Below are positions 1 through 7,619 of a stretch of DNA of 18,131 bases, piece by piece. Every line of letters starts with the position of its first letter. Within the stretch, counting starts at the first letter, position 1. Under the pieces are notes generated by a model. It was given only the letters and a program-made list of their open reading frames with translations, ran no database searches and was not told the DNA's origin. The DNA comes from Gallibacterium melopsittaci (lineage in GTDB: Bacteria > Pseudomonadota > Gammaproteobacteria > Enterobacterales > Pasteurellaceae), in NCBI RefSeq assembly GCF_042433085.1, contig NZ_JBHLWA010000041.1:1-18131 (forward strand). The letters run 5' to 3'. The position numbers were made by a program, and so were the translations under genes.

Positions 1-1
1 C

Positions 2-60
2 AAAAAAGTGGTTTAAAGCCTTGTACTATATGCTTTTAAACCACTTTTTACCAACTTTTT
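2..60. terminator. Bidirectional intrinsic terminator downstream of hxlR
   Basis: Arms at 3-17 and 35-49 are perfectly complementary over 15 bp (AAAAAGTGGTTTAAA and its reverse complement). The stem can be extended by GC/GC with one bulged T. A-runs on one side and T-runs on the other let it work in both directions. It lies 32 bases beyond the stop of the minus-strand regulator gene, and may also end a plus-strand gene lying left of the window. Confidence 0.8.
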
Positions 61-81
61 TGTCCTATATGCCTTTTAATG

Positions 82-486
82 TCATTTTTCTGACAATGAC
101 TGACCTTTTATTGTTTGTTTATACGCTATACCCCATTCAAATAAAGCCTGAATAATAGGTTCCATTGAAGCCCCTAATGGTGTTAACGTATATTCAACCC
201 GAGGAGGAACTTCTGCATAGACAGTACGTTGTACTAAACCATCACTTTCTAAACTTCTTAGCTGTAATGTCAATGTGCGTTGAGTAATATTTTTGCATAA
301 TTTTTGCAACTCATTAAAACGTTTAGTCCCACCCAATAAACGATATAAAATAACCCCTTTCCATTTTCCACCAATAATATCTAAAGCAATCTCTATCGGA
401 CAAGGCTGATCTAAACAATTTGGATTCATAGTATGAGTACTAATTGCTGTTAATTCAGGATTTTTCTCTTCTATATTTTTTGTCAT
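82..486 (-). CDS. HxlR-family winged-helix transcriptional regulator
   Basis: A 134-residue DNA-binding regulator of the HxlR/YodB type (MarR-like winged helix, acts as a dimer). The family signature is clear: a cysteine-proline turn followed by the start of the helical core (C29-P30, then IEIALDIIGGKWK at 31-43), a recognition-helix region around residues 55-80 (RFNEL, ITQRTL, LRSLESDGL), and a wing ending in VEYTLTPLG near 97-105. Cysteines are at 24, 29 and 64. In characterised relatives (YodB, HypR) a conserved cysteine near this position senses quinones, diamide or hypochlorite, so redox or electrophile sensing is a reasonable inference. The start is preceded by GAGG about 13 bases upstream, rather far, and a stop codon two codons upstream in frame excludes a longer protein. 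It is divergent from a nitroreductase gene, which is its most likely target. The ligand is unknown. Confidence 0.9.
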   Translation of the reverse strand: MTKNIEEKNPELTAISTHTMNPNCLDQPCPIEIALDIIGGKWKGVILYRLLGGTKRFNELQKLCKNITQRTLTLQLRSLESDGLVQRTVYAEVPPRVEYTLTPLGASMEPIIQALFEWGIAYKQTIKGQSLSEK

Positions 487-518
487 AAGCTATTGATTAC
501 CTCAATAATATAAAAATG

Positions 519-540
519 ATACTTAAGTAAATTATAGTAT
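519..540. promoter_or_regulatory. Candidate HxlR operator in the divergent promoter region
   Basis: The 143-base gap between the regulator and the nitroreductase contains a perfect 10-bp palindrome TACTTAAGTA (520-529). An overlapping ATACT-N12-AGTAT inverted repeat spans 519-540. Symmetric, TAC/GTA-containing sites are what a dimeric winged-helix repressor would be expected to bind. The position, 33-54 bases before the regulator start, would fit autorepression. This assignment is inferred from position and symmetry only. Confidence 0.4.
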
Positions 541-629
541 ATTATATATCAGATCTGTGCGTACTTTCTATTATTGCCGTGTAATGATATAGTGCCTGCC
601 TATTTTTTTAGATAAAAGGTAAAAACAAT

Positions 630-1292
630 ATGAATAATCTAGAAGTACTTAAACCATTTCAATTCCGTTACGCTTGTAAAAAATTTAATCCTAACAAAAT
701 CATTAGTGAACAAGATTTCAAAACTATTCTGGAAGTAGCTCGTCTTTCTCCAAGTTCTTTTGGTTTTGAACCTTGGAAATTTCTTGTTATTGAAAAACAG
801 GCGATTAAAGACAAACTTGCACCTGTTGCATGGGGTGCAAAAAGAAGTTTAGCTGGAGCAAGTCATTTCGTTATTATTCTAGCGCGTAAACAAGATGATG
901 TTCGTTATGGTTCTGCTTATTTAGAACACATCATGACTGATATTCAACATAAACCGCGTGAAATTATTGAAAGAATGGGCAGTTTATTCAAACAATGGCA
1001 AACTCAAGATTTTGCTATTGCTGATAGTGCAACTAGCCTATTTGATTGGGCAAGTAAACAAACTTATATTGCAATGGCTAATATGATGACAGCAGCTGCA
1101 ATGATGGGGATTGATTCTTGTCCTATCGAAGGGTTTAATCGTGAAGCGGTTGAAAAGATTTTAATCGAAGAAGGTGCGTTAGATCCGCAACACTTTGGGG
1201 TATCTGTGATGGTTGGTTTTGGTTATCGTGATGAAGAACAACCTGCTAAAACTCGTCAAGCACTCCAAGATATTGTTCAATGGGTTAAATAA
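630..1292 (+). CDS. NfsB-like oxygen-insensitive NAD(P)H nitroreductase family protein
   Basis: A 220-residue FMN flavoprotein of the nitroreductase family, about the size of E. coli NfsB (217 residues). The N-terminal FMN-phosphate region (FQFRYACKKFNP at 11-22) is followed by SPSSFGFEPWKFLVI (41-55), the hallmark of the NfsB/YodC group. The C-terminal region has the FMN-contacting stretch VGFGYR near residues 196-201. Such enzymes act as cytosolic homodimers and reduce quinones, nitroaromatics or other electrophiles with NAD(P)H. The start has AAAGGT ten bases upstream. It stands alone on the plus strand, divergent from an HxlR regulator; pairs of this kind commonly form electrophile-response units. 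The physiological substrate cannot be told from sequence. Confidence 0.88.
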   Translation: MNNLEVLKPFQFRYACKKFNPNKIISEQDFKTILEVARLSPSSFGFEPWKFLVIEKQAIKDKLAPVAWGAKRSLAGASHFVIILARKQDDVRYGSAYLEHIMTDIQHKPREIIERMGSLFKQWQTQDFAIADSATSLFDWASKQTYIAMANMMTAAAMMGIDSCPIEGFNREAVEKILIEEGALDPQHFGVSVMVGFGYRDEEQPAKTRQALQDIVQWVK

Positions 1293-1313
1293 GATCTTAT
1301 AAGCAAGTTAATT

Positions 1314-1347
1314 AAAGAGGTAAGCGTTAATACAACCTTACCTCTTT
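1314..1347. terminator. Hairpin between convergent nitroreductase and ndh genes
   Basis: The 11-bp arms AAAGAGGTAAG (1314-1324) and CTTACCTCTTT (1337-1347) are perfectly complementary around a 12-base loop. It sits in the 92-base gap between two convergent genes and probably ends transcription from one or both sides. There is no long T-run, so it may be a weak intrinsic terminator or a 3'-end stabiliser. Confidence 0.6.
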
Positions 1348-1384
1348 GGTTCGCAAAAACTTTTACAAAAATGAATAGTTAAAA

Positions 1385-2719
1385 CTAATGTAACTTCATT
1401 AATGGACGAATAAAACGGTTTAAGCGTCCCACTAACATAAATAAAGCCGTTTTAAAACAACCATGTAAAGCAACTTGGTGCATACGATATAAAGAAACAT
1501 AGATAAAATGTGCAATATGTCCTTCAATTGTCATCGAGCCTCGTACCAAATTTCCCATTAAGTTTCCAACTGTACTAAATCTTGATAAAGACACTAATGA
1601 ACCATGATCATAATAAGTAAAAGCCTTTAATGGTTTATGTTCTAACAAGGCAAGGATATTTTTTCCGCACATACTCGCCATCTGGTGTGCTGCTTGGGCT
1701 CGTGGCGGTACAGGTTTACCATCTTTTTGTAATAATGCAGCACAATCACCAATGGCAAAAATGTTTTCATCTAATGTTGTTTGTAACGTATCTTTCACTT
1801 GTAATTGATTAATGCGATTAATCTCTAAACCATCAAACTGTTTCGTTACATCAGAGGCTCGAATTCCTGCTGCCCAAACCATTAAATCTGCTTTAATCTC
1901 TTCTCCATCATGTGTAATTAAACTATTAGGCGTTGCCTCAATAATACGTGTATTGATACGCACATCAACACCTAACGCATTTAATTCTTTATGTGCAGAA
2001 TTGATAATGCGATCTGAAAGTGCAGGTAAAATTTTATTTCCAGCCTCAATCAACGTTACTTTTAAACAACTATTATCAATCTTACCAAAACCATAGCCAG
2101 ATAAATATTGTGCGGCATTATATAATTCCGCTGATAATTCAACGCCAGTTGCTCCAGCCCCAACTATCGCAATATTAATTTTATTTGGTTCAACAAGCTG
2201 AATTTTATCGGACATCACCACTTCATCTGCAGATAAATTATCCTCCGAAAACTTCAAAAAGAGCTGCATCATACGTTTTTGGAAATATAACGCTTGATCA
2301 GGGCTATCAAGAAAAATACAGTGATCGCTTACTCCTTTGGTATTAAAGTCATTCGACTTACTGCCAATACTTAAAACCAAAATATCATAATTAATTTTAC
2401 GTTCTGCCACTAATAGCTTGCCACGCTCATCCGTAATAGGTGCTAATGTAATATTTTTTTCTGTACGAGAAAGCCCTGTAATATGACCTTGTTGAAATAG
2501 GAAGCCATGATTTCTTGCATGTGCACGGTAACTAACTGCTTCAACACCATCATCGAGAGATCCTGTTGCGACTTCATGTAGCAATGGTTTCCATAAATGA
2601 GTTTGGTTACGATCAACCAAAATCACTTCTGCTTTTTTCTTACGACCTAATTTATGACCGAGAAATGTTGCAAGTTCTAAACCACCTGCACCACCACCAA
2701 CAATCACGATTTTTTTCAT
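1385..2719 (-). CDS. ndh: Type II NADH:quinone oxidoreductase (NDH-2)
   Basis: A 444-residue membrane-associated flavoenzyme that passes electrons from NADH to quinone without pumping protons (E. coli Ndh is 434 residues). Two dinucleotide-binding folds are visible: the FAD site GGGAGG at 8-13 with the acidic strand end VILVDRN at 33-39, and the NADH site IAIVGAGATGVELSAEL at about 183-199. Further FAD contacts are WAAGIRASD (about 283-291) and FAIGDCAAL (about 321-329), followed by PPRAQAAHQMA near 338-348. The C-terminal 55 residues (GSMTIEGHIAHFIYVS onwards) match the family's amphipathic membrane-anchoring tail. It has a GGAG ribosome-binding site seven bases before ATG. It is transcribed in the same direction as pfkA but separated from it by a strong terminator, and has its own TATAAT. 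Confidence 0.95.
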   Translation of the reverse strand: MKKIVIVGGGAGGLELATFLGHKLGRKKKAEVILVDRNQTHLWKPLLHEVATGSLDDGVEAVSYRAHARNHGFLFQQGHITGLSRTEKNITLAPITDERGKLLVAERKINYDILVLSIGSKSNDFNTKGVSDHCIFLDSPDQALYFQKRMMQLFLKFSEDNLSADEVVMSDKIQLVEPNKINIAIVGAGATGVELSAELYNAAQYLSGYGFGKIDNSCLKVTLIEAGNKILPALSDRIINSAHKELNALGVDVRINTRIIEATPNSLITHDGEEIKADLMVWAAGIRASDVTKQFDGLEINRINQLQVKDTLQTTLDENIFAIGDCAALLQKDGKPVPPRAQAAHQMASMCGKNILALLEHKPLKAFTYYDHGSLVSLSRFSTVGNLMGNLVRGSMTIEGHIAHFIYVSLYRMHQVALHGCFKTALFMLVGRLNRFIRPLMKLH

Positions 2720-2753
2720 AAATTTTTCTCCATTGGGATAATTGTAAAATTTT

Positions 2754-2800
2754 GGTGAAATTATATCTCATTTTATTTAATAGAGAAAAATTATTATCAA
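2754..2800 (-). promoter_or_regulatory. ndh promoter with a possible FNR half-site
   Basis: On the minus strand a perfect -10 hexamer TATAAT lies at 2765-2760, about 40 bases before the ndh ATG, with no good -35 (TTTCTC). TTGATAATAATTTT (2800-2787) shares the left half TTGAT of the FNR consensus TTGAT-N4-ATCAA but matches only 7 of 10 specified bases. It is centred about 40 bases upstream of the predicted start. E. coli ndh is known to be FNR-controlled; control here is only a suggestion. Confidence 0.45.
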
Positions 2801-2813
2801 ATGAATTATTAGA

Positions 2814-2849
2814 TAAAAAAGCACATACAAGTCATAACCTGTATGTGCT
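2814..2849 (-). terminator. Intrinsic terminator of pfkA
   Basis: Perfect 10-bp arms, AGCACATACA (2820-2829) and TGTATGTGCT (2840-2849), enclose a 10-base loop. On the minus strand the stem runs straight into a T-run (2820-2815). It lies 26 bases beyond the pfkA stop and separates pfkA from ndh. Confidence 0.92.
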
Positions 2850-2874
2850 AATTTTAAAATTCTCTACGATAAAT

Positions 2875-3840
2875 TTAGTAAAGTTTTCTTGAAGTATTGA
2901 ACCAATCTTCTTTGAAAGTACGCTTCATATTTTGAATCGCATCAATAATATCGTGGTGTACTAATTGTTCATTTTGAATACCTACGCAGCACCCTTTTTC
3001 TCCTTGGAGTAAAAGTTCTACTGCATAAACGCCCATTCTAGATGCAAGAATACGGTCAAAGGCACAAGGTGCACCACCACGTTGAATATGACCTAATACA
3101 GTTGCACGCGTTTCGTGTTTTACACGCTCTTCAATTTCTTTCGCTAATTCATTGACATCACACATATGTTCTGTGATTGCAATAATCGCATGGCGTTTAC
3201 CTTTTTCAATACCATATTCTACTTTACGAATTAATGCTTCACGCTCAAATGGACGTTCTGGCACAACAATAAATTCACAACCACCTGCAATCGCTGCTGC
3301 TAACGTTAAATCACCACAATAACGTCCCATAATTTCCACAATAGAAATACGTTGATGCGAACTTGAGGTATCACGTAAACGGTCAATCGCATCTACTGCT
3401 GTTTCTAATGCTGTATGATAACCAATAGTATAATCCGTTCCAGCCACATCATTATCAATTGTGCCTGGTAAACCAATACATGGGAAATCATGCTCTTCAG
3501 TCAATAATTTTGCTCCCATATATGAACCATCTCCACCGATAACAACTAACGCATCAATACCGTGGAAACGTAAATTTTCAACACATTTCGCACGTACCGC
3601 AGGATCTTTAAATTCTGGGAAACGTGCTGAACCTAAGAACGTACCACCACGGTTGATAATATCAGACACATGATAACGCTCTAATTTTTTAATTTTATTA
3701 AAGTAAAGTCCTTGGTAGCCATCATAAATTCCATAAACTTCCAAGCCTTCATATAATGTTGCGCGCACAACACCACGAATCGCTGCGTTCATACCTGGCG
3801 CATCGCCACCACTCGTTAATACGGCAATTTTCTTAATCAT
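2875..3840 (-). CDS. pfkA: ATP-dependent 6-phosphofructokinase
   Basis: A 321-residue cytosolic enzyme that phosphorylates fructose 6-phosphate in glycolysis (E. coli PfkA is 320). All family motifs are present: ATP-binding SGGDAPGMNAAIRG (10-23), GGTFLGSARF (65-74), IGGDGSYMGA (101-110), the catalytic loop PGTIDNDVAGTDYTIG (125-140) with proton-acceptor Asp129, and the substrate-binding MGRYCGDL (171-178). The effector-site residues of allosteric bacterial PFK-1 also look intact. The ATG is preceded by GAGG at a normal distance. Upstream in the same direction is fieF, the same adjacent order as in E. coli, 121 bases away. Transcription may come both from the long upstream block and from a local promoter that I could not place with confidence. 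Confidence 0.97.
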   Translation of the reverse strand: MIKKIAVLTSGGDAPGMNAAIRGVVRATLYEGLEVYGIYDGYQGLYFNKIKKLERYHVSDIINRGGTFLGSARFPEFKDPAVRAKCVENLRFHGIDALVVIGGDGSYMGAKLLTEEHDFPCIGLPGTIDNDVAGTDYTIGYHTALETAVDAIDRLRDTSSSHQRISIVEIMGRYCGDLTLAAAIAGGCEFIVVPERPFEREALIRKVEYGIEKGKRHAIIAITEHMCDVNELAKEIEERVKHETRATVLGHIQRGGAPCAFDRILASRMGVYAVELLLQGEKGCCVGIQNEQLVHHDIIDAIQNMKRTFKEDWFNTSRKLY

Positions 3841-3906
3841 TTTTCGTCCTCACTAGGAAATATTTTAAAGCTAAAAATAAATCAAAAACGCGCTAAGATT
3901 ACACTA

Positions 3907-3929
3907 TTCACTACTTATGCTCTAGTGAA
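3907..3929. repeat. Inverted repeat between fieF and pfkA
   Basis: TTCACTA (3907-3913) and TAGTGAA (3923-3929) are perfectly complementary around 9 bases, in the 121-base gap upstream of pfkA. No T-run follows on either strand, so this is more likely an operator or a transcript-processing hairpin than a terminator. The role is unknown. Confidence 0.35.
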
Positions 3930-3961
3930 ATTTACGATTACTTTCGTAATTTTTGATCTAA

Positions 3962-4867
3962 TCAGGAGTTAGGCTGTTGTTGTAACATTTCTTGTTTTAC
4001 TACCGAAGTAGGTTCTTGATGAATCATAATATCTGAATGAGGGAAGGCTTTTAATAATGCTTGCTCCAACTCTTCAGTAATGTCATGTGCTACCACTAAT
4101 GGTAAATGATCTTCTAATTCCAAATGTAATTGAATAAAACGAACTGCTCCTGCACGACGTGTTTTTATATCATGAATACCCAACACATGTTTATTTTGTT
4201 TTGCAATTAGCTTAATTAACTCAATCTCTTCATCTGGCAAGGCAACATCCAATAACATTTGGATCGCTTCTGCGACCATTTTCAACGCATTAATCAAAAT
4301 ATAAACAGCAATAATCAATGCACAAATCGCATCCGCCATGACAAAGCCATAATAACTCAACACTAATGCTAACAAGATACCAAGATTCATAAATAAATCT
4401 GTCTGATAGTGTAGGCTATCCGCTTTAATTGCTGGGCTGTCAGTTAACTTAATTGTATATTTTTGGAATGCGACTAAAATTCCCGTCATCACAACAGAAA
4501 TGACGGTTACCGCAATCCCCCAAATATTATGATCCGTTAATTCAGGTGAATTCAGACGTTGTATCCCTTGTAAAAACAAGAAAACAACTGAACCACAAAT
4601 AAACATTCCTTGAGCTAATGATGCCAAAGATTCCGCCTTACCATGCCCAAACGAATGATTATCATCTGCTGGCATTAATGCAAAACGGAGAATTAGCATA
4701 CTGGTAAAAGAAGCTAATAAATCCAATAATGAATCAGTAATCGCTGCTAAAATACTGACAGATCCTGTTTTCCACCACGCAATCGACTTTATTAAGACCA
4801 AAAATAGTGCAGTAAAAATGGCAAAACAAGCAGCACGCTTAACATAGATTGAATAACTATTTTTCAT
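3962..4867 (-). CDS. fieF: Cation diffusion facilitator, Fe2+/Zn2+ efflux (FieF-type)
   Basis: A 301-residue inner-membrane metal/proton antiporter of the CDF family (E. coli FieF is 300). Six hydrophobic segments precede a cytoplasmic C-terminal domain from about residue 210. The transport-site residues fall at E. coli numbering: Asp45 and Asp49 (ITDSLLD, 43-49) and His153 and Asp157 (ADSLHYQTD, 149-157). The signature DDNHSFGHGKAESLASLAQ (68-86) follows membrane segment 2, and the C-terminal domain contains the HIDIM-type ending HSDIMIHQEP. The protein probably lowers toxic ferrous iron or zinc in the cytoplasm. Its start overlaps the end of the upstream lipoprotein gene by 11 bases, indicating translational coupling, and pfkA follows downstream. 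Confidence 0.94.
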   Translation of the reverse strand: MKNSYSIYVKRAACFAIFTALFLVLIKSIAWWKTGSVSILAAITDSLLDLLASFTSMLILRFALMPADDNHSFGHGKAESLASLAQGMFICGSVVFLFLQGIQRLNSPELTDHNIWGIAVTVISVVMTGILVAFQKYTIKLTDSPAIKADSLHYQTDLFMNLGILLALVLSYYGFVMADAICALIIAVYILINALKMVAEAIQMLLDVALPDEEIELIKLIAKQNKHVLGIHDIKTRRAGAVRFIQLHLELEDHLPLVVAHDITEELEQALLKAFPHSDIMIHQEPTSVVKQEMLQQQPNS

Positions 4868-5429
4868 TACAGCTCCACGCTAATGGATATTGCATCATCG
4901 TTTGAACTAATGGCTGTGCTTTTTGTTGTTCCAGTTTTTTCAATACTGCCATTGTGCTACTTTTTACTGGGGCGAATTGTTCACTATATTGCAACTGTAC
5001 AAACCCACAAGAGGCTACATTCTCCCCTTTTGCTACATCAACTTGATAATCCGTAAACTGTTCTGCTGGTGGATACACTACATAGCTATATAACTTACCG
5101 TTGTTCACTTGATTATTAAACACTTTGATATCCGAACGTGCATACATTTGTTCACGCAGTGTCATCCGTTGTTGATAGGTTGGATCGGTTTTCGCAAAAT
5201 CTTGTTGTAAATCTTGAAAAATCTCTAAATGTGAATTTTTATTACTATTCGCATCCATTAATTGATAGGTATATTTCACTACACTACCTAAATCATCCGT
5301 TTTACTTAACTGGTACTGTTGTTGTGCAAAACTTAATTTTGTGGGTACTTGAATTTTATGCTGACTCACCTGATGGCTAACACAACCAGCTAACAACAAT
5401 ACGCCTAATAAAGGTAATTGTTTAATCAT
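4857..5429 (-). CDS. Uncharacterised small lipoprotein
   Basis: A 190-residue predicted lipoprotein. The N-terminus is a short signal peptide with lipobox LLAGC, giving lipidated Cys16 and a mature chain of about 175 residues. Residues +2 and +3 are Val-Ser, with no aspartate at +2, so outer-membrane sorting is expected. The mature part is polar, rich in Gln and Tyr, with no motif I recognise. Two late cysteines (ASCGF and WSCNEK) could form a disulfide in the periplasm. It overlaps yaaA by 8 bases upstream and fieF by 11 bases downstream, so it is embedded in a tightly coupled unit between a peroxide-stress protein and a metal exporter. A role in envelope or oxidative-stress physiology is only suggested by this neighbourhood. 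Confidence 0.85.
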   Translation of the reverse strand: MIKQLPLLGVLLLAGCVSHQVSQHKIQVPTKLSFAQQQYQLSKTDDLGSVVKYTYQLMDANSNKNSHLEIFQDLQQDFAKTDPTYQQRMTLREQMYARSDIKVFNNQVNNGKLYSYVVYPPAEQFTDYQVDVAKGENVASCGFVQLQYSEQFAPVKSSTMAVLKKLEQQKAQPLVQTMMQYPLAWSCNEK

Positions 5430-6201
5430 CTTTTAACTCCCGTTTAAACACCAATTCTGTTGAAGTTGAAGCATTTTTATCAAACCAATATCCTGCTAAA
5501 TCAAACTCTTTTAATTGTTCAGGATTGGTAAGTTGGTTCTGTATGATATAACGGCAAATTAAGCCTCGTGCCTTTTTCGCATAGAAGCTAATAATTTTAT
5601 ACTTGCCATTTTTATAGTCCATAAAAATAGGTTTAATAATTGTTGCATTTAAACGCTCAGGATTAACTGCATTAAAATATTCATCCGATGCAGCATTGAT
5701 CAAAATATTATCCCCTTGTTGATCCAATGCTTGTTGTAATTGTTCAGTAATAATATTGCCCCAAAAATGATAAAGATCTTTACCTTTAGAATTGGCTAAT
5801 TTGGTTCCCATTTCTAAACGATAGGGCTGCATTAAATCTAATGGTCGTAATACACCATACAATCCTGATAACATCCGTAAATGTGTTTGTGCAAAGTTAA
5901 TTTCTGCTTCAGATAAGCTCTCAGCATCTAATCCCGTATAAACATCACCTTTAAACGCATATATCGCAGCCTTACTATTGATGACATTATGCTCCAACTG
6001 CCATTCTGCAAAACGTGCCGCATTTAAGCCTGCTAACTTATCACTGATTTTCATTAATGAAGCTATGTCAACTGGTGATAACTGACGGCAAATCTCAATT
6101 AATTCTTGGCTATACTTAGTTAAATTTGGTTGAGTAACTGTAGTAATGGGAGATGGACAATTAAAATCCAGCGTTTTCGCTGGTGAAATAACGGCTAACA
6201 T
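5422..6201 (-). CDS. yaaA: Peroxide stress resistance protein YaaA (DUF328)
   Basis: A 259-residue cytosolic protein (E. coli YaaA is 258). Family blocks are conserved end to end: ISPAKTLDF at 5-13, SDKLAGLNAARFAEWQ near 53-68, AFKGDVYTGL near 82-91, LRMLSGLYGVLRPLDLMQPYRLEMG near 108-132, ASDEYFNAV near 170-178, and ISFYAKKARGLICRYII near 204-220. In E. coli YaaA is induced by OxyR and lowers free intracellular iron during peroxide stress; the family has a DNA-binding fold. The AGAGAG ribosome-binding site lies within the 15-base gap after ung, so the two are almost certainly co-transcribed. An iron exporter (fieF) two genes downstream fits an iron/peroxide theme. I saw no OxyR site, but did not search exhaustively. 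Confidence 0.95.
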   Translation of the reverse strand: MLAVISPAKTLDFNCPSPITTVTQPNLTKYSQELIEICRQLSPVDIASLMKISDKLAGLNAARFAEWQLEHNVINSKAAIYAFKGDVYTGLDAESLSEAEINFAQTHLRMLSGLYGVLRPLDLMQPYRLEMGTKLANSKGKDLYHFWGNIITEQLQQALDQQGDNILINAASDEYFNAVNPERLNATIIKPIFMDYKNGKYKIISFYAKKARGLICRYIIQNQLTNPEQLKEFDLAGYWFDKNASTSTELVFKRELKDD

Positions 6202-6216
6202 AAATCTATTTCTCTC

Positions 6217-6885
6217 TTATAAATTTGCTAACTTCCAATCAATTGGGGTTTTCCCTTGTTGAATCAGATATCGATTGGCTCGTGAAAAATGGTGACAACC
6301 TAAAAAACCACGATGTGCAGACAATGGGGAAGGATGTGGCGCAGTCAATACACAATGCTTTTGCCGATCAATAAAAGCCCCCTTTTTCTGTGCATGACTT
6401 CCCCATAACAAAAAGACTAATCCAGTCGTATGTTGATTTAAAGTGGCAATCACATGATCAGTAAAGGTTTCCCAACCAAAATTAACATGTGAATGTGCTT
6501 TTCCTTGTTCCACTGTTAACACTGTATTTAATAACAATACACCCTGTGTTGCCCAATCTACTAAATAGCCATGATTAGGAATTTGAAAACCAGCAATATC
6601 TTGACTTAATTCTTTATAAATATTAACTAATGAAGGTGGTGGTGGGACATTTGGTCGTACTGAAAAAGCCAAACCATGTGCTTGATTTGGTCCATGATAC
6701 GGATCTTGTCCTAAAATCACTACTTTCACCTGATCAAATTCCGTATAACGAAAAGCATTGAACACATCACTTTTAGGCGGATAAATAATTTTCCCTAAAT
6801 CACGTTGTTGTTGGACTTGTTGCAAGATATGTTGAAAGTAAGGCAAAGATTTTTCCGCCCCGATCATCTCTTTCCATGTTCTCAT
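6217..6885 (-). CDS. ung: Uracil-DNA glycosylase, family 1
   Basis: A 222-residue base-excision repair enzyme that removes uracil from DNA (about 219-229 residues in relatives). The water-activating motif GQDPYHG is at 59-65 with catalytic Asp61. The uracil-recognition segments are LAFSV near 72-76 and LLLNTVLTVE (117-126), and the leucine-intercalation loop HPSPLSAHRGF spans 184-194 with catalytic His184. The start ATG has AAGGAT upstream. It is the first gene of the minus-strand block ung-yaaA-lipoprotein-fieF(-pfkA), divergent from grcA, and has a good promoter 34 bases before its start. Confidence 0.97.
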   Translation of the reverse strand: MRTWKEMIGAEKSLPYFQHILQQVQQQRDLGKIIYPPKSDVFNAFRYTEFDQVKVVILGQDPYHGPNQAHGLAFSVRPNVPPPPSLVNIYKELSQDIAGFQIPNHGYLVDWATQGVLLLNTVLTVEQGKAHSHVNFGWETFTDHVIATLNQHTTGLVFLLWGSHAQKKGAFIDRQKHCVLTAPHPSPLSAHRGFLGCHHFSRANRYLIQQGKTPIDWKLANL

Positions 6886-6918
6886 GGTCGTATCCTTGTT
6901 ATTTTCTAAAACCGTTCA

Positions 6919-6948
6919 ATTATAAAAAAACATTTTCTGAAATCACAA
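6919..6948 (-). promoter_or_regulatory. Promoter of the ung operon
   Basis: On the minus strand a perfect -10 TATAAT (6924-6919) is preceded at 18 bases by TTGTGA (6948-6943), which matches four of six -35 positions. The predicted transcript starts about 27 bases before the ung ATG and would run through yaaA, the lipoprotein gene and fieF. Confidence 0.6.
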
Positions 6949-7034
6949 ATAAAAATTACGCACTCATTTGTTACAACTTCATTAGCTAAACGTAAACAAA
7001 AAATATACTTAGGAAATTTTTTCCCTCTTATTTA

Positions 7035-7048
7035 TTGATTGAAATCAA
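7035..7048 (+). promoter_or_regulatory. FNR box upstream of grcA
   Basis: TTGAT-TGAA-ATCAA is a perfect match to the FNR consensus TTGAT-N4-ATCAA. It is centred at 7041.5. A -10-like TTTTAT at 7071-7076 would place the site at about -41.5, the class II activator position. In E. coli grcA (yfiD) is a classic FNR-activated gene, so oxygen-limitation control is strongly suggested. The resulting 5' leader would be about 100 bases. Confidence 0.85.
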
Positions 7049-7180
7049 ATTAACTCATAGAAGTTAAATTTTTTATTCTTGAGTTAGGCAAAATATTGCA
7101 ATTTATTTTGAAAGTATAAAATATTTTGATAAAATTTAGGCAGTTTTTAAGTTAATAATTAGATGCTTTCGGAGGCTATC

Positions 7181-7564
7181 ATGATTAAAGGTATTCAAAT
7201 TACACAAGCAGCAAATGACAATTTAATTAACTCATTCTGGTTACTAGACAACGAAAAAGGTGAAGCACGTTGTTTATGTGCAAAAGGTGATTATGCTGAA
7301 GACCAAATCGTTGCAATCAACGAATTAGGTAAAATTGAATATCGTGAATTACCAGTTGATGTTGCGCCAACTGTGAAAGTAGAAGGTGGTCAACACTTAA
7401 ATGTTAACGTATTACGTCGTGAAACTTTAGAAGACGCTGTAAAACACCCAGAAAAATATCCACAATTAACTATCCGTGTTTCTGGTTATGCAGTTCGTTT
7501 TAACTCTTTAACTCCAGAACAACAACGCGATGTAATCACTCGTACTTTCACTGAAAGTTTATAA
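7181..7564 (+). CDS. grcA: Autonomous glycyl radical cofactor GrcA (YfiD)
   Basis: A 127-residue protein, the same length as E. coli YfiD. It is a spare C-terminal glycyl-radical domain that can replace the damaged end of pyruvate formate-lyase after oxygen or acid stress and restore activity. The radical loop RVSGYAVRFNSL is at 99-110 with the radical-bearing Gly102, at the E. coli position. VEGGQHLNVNVLRRETLEDA (67-86) is nearly invariant in the family. I start it at the second possible ATG because GGAGG (7171-7175) sits five bases before it and the protein then begins MIKGIQIT, aligning with the E. coli N-terminus. An earlier in-frame ATG at 7163 lacks a ribosome-binding site. It is a single-gene unit between an FNR box and a strong terminator. 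Confidence 0.97.
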   Translation: MIKGIQITQAANDNLINSFWLLDNEKGEARCLCAKGDYAEDQIVAINELGKIEYRELPVDVAPTVKVEGGQHLNVNVLRRETLEDAVKHPEKYPQLTIRVSGYAVRFNSLTPEQQRDVITRTFTESL

Positions 7565-7586
7565 TTTTCAGTTCTTCCTTTGTATT

Positions 7587-7619
7587 AAAAACGGCGATCA
7601 CAATAATCGCCGTTTTTTT
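7587..7619 (+). terminator. Intrinsic terminator of grcA
   Basis: The stem AAAAACGGCGAT (7587-7598) pairs perfectly with ATCGCCGTTTTT (7606-7617) around a 7-base loop and ends in a run of seven T (7613-7619). It lies 23 bases after the grcA stop. Confidence 0.95.

Noticed and set aside
1630..2096. Two plus-strand open frames (1630-1812 and 1812-2096)
   Set aside because: They lie entirely opposite the well-supported ndh gene, with no ribosome-binding sites or recognisable protein features.
2787..2800. A full FNR box upstream of ndh
   Set aside because: Only the TTGAT half is good and the other half is ATTTT, so I list it as a weak possibility within the promoter entry and not as a firm site.
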